NCBI GenBank assembly: GCA_035315885.1
Contig: DATFXM010000140.1
Coordinates: 1-64,000, forward strand
Source of the DNA: DATFXM01 sp035315885
Lineage (GTDB): Bacteria > Acidobacteriota > Blastocatellia > UBA7656
Reading direction: 5' to 3'
DNA length: 64,000 nt
Under the pieces are notes generated by a model. It was not told where the DNA came from, ran no database searches, and saw only the letters and a list, made by a program, of their open reading frames with translations. Below are positions 63,247 to 64,000 of the stretch, in pieces. The position numbers were made by a program, and so were the translations under genes. Each line of letters starts with the position of its first letter. The stretch's first letter is position 1.

Positions 63247-64000
63247 TCAGCGGCGTTTTTGAAACTGCTCCAGAAAATCAAGCTGGGCTTTGAGCAGATG
63301 GTTACGCACCTGCGGCGCATCGCCAAAATCCATATAAGCCTCGGACGTCGGATCATAGGGCGTCCATTTCGGAAGGCGCGACGCATTTGGATCGCCGGTG
63401 CTTGCAAAGCTCACCCAATAACTCGACATTGTATCGGCCAGCTTGAAGTCGACATCCTGATGCGGGCGGTTTACTCGGCTCAGGTTGTTGAAGACATAAG
63501 CGATCTCTGACGCATGATATGCACCCAGGGTCTTGCTGTTCGGACCTGGAGGCACGTGACTGAAGAAATACAGGTAGGCTTTCGAGCGACCGGTTCCGGT
63601 CAGCCGTGCCCATGTCCGCATCTGCAACGTAAACGCAACGTCGCGCGCACTCCCAAGAAAAGACGTGGTAGCGTCCCCATCATTGTTGATCGGATACACG
63701 GTTTCGAATTCCTTAACCATCTCGCCGTACTGTGCTGCGATGCGCTTGCGGTATTCCTCCGCACTCTTTGGCCAGGTGGCTGGAAGGGTGAGCGTCGTCA
63801 TTTCGTTGGCGTTTGAACCGACGATCACCGGCACATCGTTCTGCTTACTGTGCGCGAAGATGCTTTGAATCTCTTCGGGCAGCACCCATCCATCGACATT
63901 AGGTTGGGTGCGAAACTTCTTGCCTTCGGTATCGTTGTTGAAAACATCGATGATCTTGTCCGCCGGCAAAGCTCGCAGGGCTTTGATCGAGTCGGCGCCG
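63247..64000 (-). CDS. type B carboxylesterase, 3' part; start beyond the window
   Basis: About 250 residues visible; the gene's 5' end lies past base 64,000. In-frame sequence continues to the right edge (ADSIKALRALPADKI). C-terminal half of the family: VPVIVGSNANEMTTL, AYLYFFSHVPPGP, GAYHASEIAYVFNN (His of the triad in AYHASE) and the usual end WTPYDPTSEAYMDFGD. Tandem with the preceding paralogue but clearly diverged from it. Confidence 0.88.
   Translation of the reverse strand, partial: GADSIKALRALPADKIIDVFNNDTEGKKFRTQPNVDGWVLPEEIQSIFAHSKQNDVPVIVGSNANEMTTLTLPATWPKSAEEYRKRIAAQYGEMVKEFETVYPINNDGDATTSFLGSARDVAFTLQMRTWARLTGTGRSKAYLYFFSHVPPGPNSKTLGAYHASEIAYVFNNLSRVNRPHQDVDFKLADTMSSYWVSFASTGDPNASRLPKWTPYDPTSEAYMDFGDAPQVRNHLLKAQLDFLEQFQKRR

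Overview
The window is most likely a chromosome segment of an Acidobacteriota bacterium, probably a soil Blastocatellia-type lineage. This is an inference. It rests on the moderately high GC, the carboxypeptidase-regulatory-like TonB receptor N-terminus, three DinB-fold proteins, c-type cytochrome/monooxygenase-like paralogues, HAF-repeat and FlgD-like secreted proteins, and dense families of short intergenic repeats. I see no rRNA, tRNA, CRISPR array, complete insertion sequence or prophage.

Layout. 1-9.7 kb: vanadium haloperoxidase, DinB protein, a large secreted surface protein, membrane proteins, a DJ-1/PfpI protein and a fluoroacetate-dehalogenase-like hydrolase. 9.7-17.3 kb: a conserved unknown, a holin-like peptide, a PQQ-type beta-propeller, panC-panB, a radical SAM/B12-type protein and a second DinB protein. 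17.3-23.6 kb: HAF-repeat protein, DUF4440-type protein, AraC regulator, class C beta-lactamase-like hydrolase and diiron protein, separated by repeat arrays. 23.6-30.5 kb: an acyl-CoA module (acyl-CoA synthetase divergent from a two-subunit biotin carboxylase plus acyl-CoA dehydrogenase), which looks like branched-chain acyl-CoA catabolism.

30.5-35.6 kb: a GntR/FCD regulator divergent from a putative gallate/protocatechuate meta-cleavage operon: DUF6282 protein, GalB-like 4-oxalomesaconate hydratase, LigK/GalC-like aldolase and LigB-type dioxygenase. The dioxygenase shows a one-base deletion at the expected metal-binding His codon. It then runs at about 34,895 into a TonB receptor gene that is cut at the same point, so this is a rearrangement scar or an assembly join. 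35.8-43.6 kb: two MFS transporters, a third DinB protein, a serine hydrolase, a signal-less HtrA protease, a VOC protein and a small exported unknown.

43.7-49.3 kb: an ATP-dependent DNA ligase convergent with a LigD-type polymerase (split NHEJ genes, no Ku here), then a two-gene unit of an EACC1-like small protein and a caspase-HEAT-bL12-like-WD40 protein. I regard that pair as the best candidate for a biological-conflict (defence or cell-death) system. 49.6-59.4 kb: cupin and phosphatase-like genes, then a rightward cluster for exported redox chemistry: a Tat-exported ThDP enzyme, an unknown, a cytochrome c, a cytochrome-fused PVA-dehydrogenase-like quinoprotein, two tandem cytochrome/copper-monooxygenase-like proteins and a secreted protein. 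59.4-64 kb: amidohydrolase, a frameshifted small gene and two type-B carboxylesterases, the last cut by the window edge.

Four families of short intergenic repeats (A: CTGAGTTCTGAGT; B: GCAGTAGGCAGTA; C: GACGCGGAGACGCGG; D: CAACCCCTTCGGGGTTG with a CCCAGGGTTGCC hairpin) lie in inverted pairs directly behind genes. In at least three cases they supply the host gene's stop codon.
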